From NCBI GenBank assembly GCA_011524425.1, contig WTKI01000095.1, positions 1 through 5,765 on the forward strand: 5,765 bases of DNA. The letters run 5' to 3'. Numbering within the stretch: the stretch's first letter is position 1; each line of letters begins with the position of its first letter. The DNA is from Altererythrobacter sp. (lineage in GTDB: Bacteria > Pseudomonadota > Alphaproteobacteria > Sphingomonadales > Sphingomonadaceae). The notes under the pieces are model-generated. The model was not told the DNA's origin and did not search any database. It saw only the letters and a list, made by a program, of their open reading frames with translations. Of this stretch, positions 5,547-5,765 are shown one piece after another. Both the position numbers and the translations under genes were made by a program.

Positions 5547-5765
5547 GCCAGGCTCTCCGCCTCAGCCATTCCAGGACGCGCTCTGCGGCGAGCCCTCGTC
5601 CCTTGTAAGCGCCGCGTCATCGGCGGAGTTGGATGCGCTGCGTGATCTGTCTTGTCCCATTCGATCGCGCTACCTGAGAGCGTGCCCAGATAGGTCATAA
5701 CAGCTCTACGTCCCGCCATAATGGCAATGATGTTCGCCACAGGTATCCGGAGGATAGCGCGCAAT
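5543..5765 (-). CDS. NfrB-like membrane glycosyltransferase, C-terminal end only (partial)
   Basis: This is the 3' end of a gene that continues beyond the right edge; the reading frame is open at the boundary (TTG at 5764 is an internal Leu codon, not a start). About 73 residues are visible. RIPVANIIAIMAGRRAVMTYL followed by IEWDKTDHAAHP matches the C-terminal pattern of NfrB/phage N4 adsorption protein B-type glycosyltransferases, where the last membrane or amphipathic helix leads to a W-[DR]-K-T-x-H motif. In that family the enzyme sits in the inner membrane and makes an envelope polysaccharide. After the motif only about 30 residues remain, ending in an Arg-rich tail (MTRRLQGTRARRRARPG). 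E. coli NfrB, as I recall, carries a further C-terminal MshEN-type domain, which is absent here. The stop overlaps the start of the next gene (ATGA). Another BcsA-like glycosyltransferase is possible; the catalytic part is outside the window. Confidence 0.7.
   Translation of the reverse strand, partial: LRAILRIPVANIIAIMAGRRAVMTYLGTLSGSAIEWDKTDHAAHPTPPMTRRLQGTRARRRARPGMAEAESLA
5553..5558 (-). promoter_or_regulatory. Ribosome binding site of the NfrA-C-like gene
   Basis: GGAGAG on the minus strand lies six bases before ATG at 5546, inside the 3' end of the glycosyltransferase gene. It fixes the start and shows that this gene can recruit ribosomes itself as well as by coupling. Confidence 0.5.

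Noticed and set aside
1..5765. CRISPR arrays, tRNA genes, insertion sequences or phage attachment sites
   Set aside because: Reading through found no regularly spaced repeats, no tRNA-like cloverleaf, no transposase or integrase motifs and no flanking target duplications.

Overview
The window looks like a chromosomal segment from an alphaproteobacterium, most likely a sphingomonad (Erythrobacteraceae-like). The grounds are moderately high GC by eye, close protein-level resemblance of the queE product to the sphingomonad form as I remember it, and a member of the TIGR02186/Alph_Pro_TM family, which is essentially alphaproteobacterial. No database search was run, so the taxonomic call is inference. 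Coding density is high: five complete genes and one partial gene, with only two intergenic gaps (about 100 and 77 bp) plus the left edge. I see no tRNA, rRNA, CRISPR, insertion sequence or phage gene.

Left part: queE (plus strand, stop at 833-835) encodes a radical-SAM 7-carboxy-7-deazaguanine synthase of the queuosine pathway. It converges tail-to-tail on a HerA-like hexameric ATPase gene (minus strand, 832-2589); the two stop codons overlap within one CTAG tetramer. The start of queE is ambiguous: the best ribosome binding site points to a rare AUC start at 101 rather than the TTG at 44.

Middle part (minus strand): a TauE/SafE-type (TSUP) membrane transporter gene (3448-4374) and a gene for a periplasmic, membrane-anchored TIGR02186 protein (2690-3451) overlap by an ATGA and probably form one translationally coupled export module. 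The HerA-like gene lies 100 bp downstream in the same orientation, with promoter-like elements in the gap.

Right part (minus strand): the C-terminal end of an NfrB-like membrane glycosyltransferase runs in from the window edge and overlaps, again by ATGA, a 364-residue envelope protein whose C-terminal third resembles the beta-barrel end of NfrA. This looks like a polysaccharide synthesis/secretion pair. A 77-bp gap with alternative hairpins separates it from the transporter module.

The most interesting points are the NfrB/NfrA-like split exopolysaccharide pair, the coupled TSUP-TIGR02186 module of unknown substrate, the candidate AUC start of queE, the three-arm hairpin between operons, and a HerA-type ATPase with a disordered tail and no NurA partner in view. 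Nothing here convincingly forms a wholly new system; most of the window is ordinary core-type genome.
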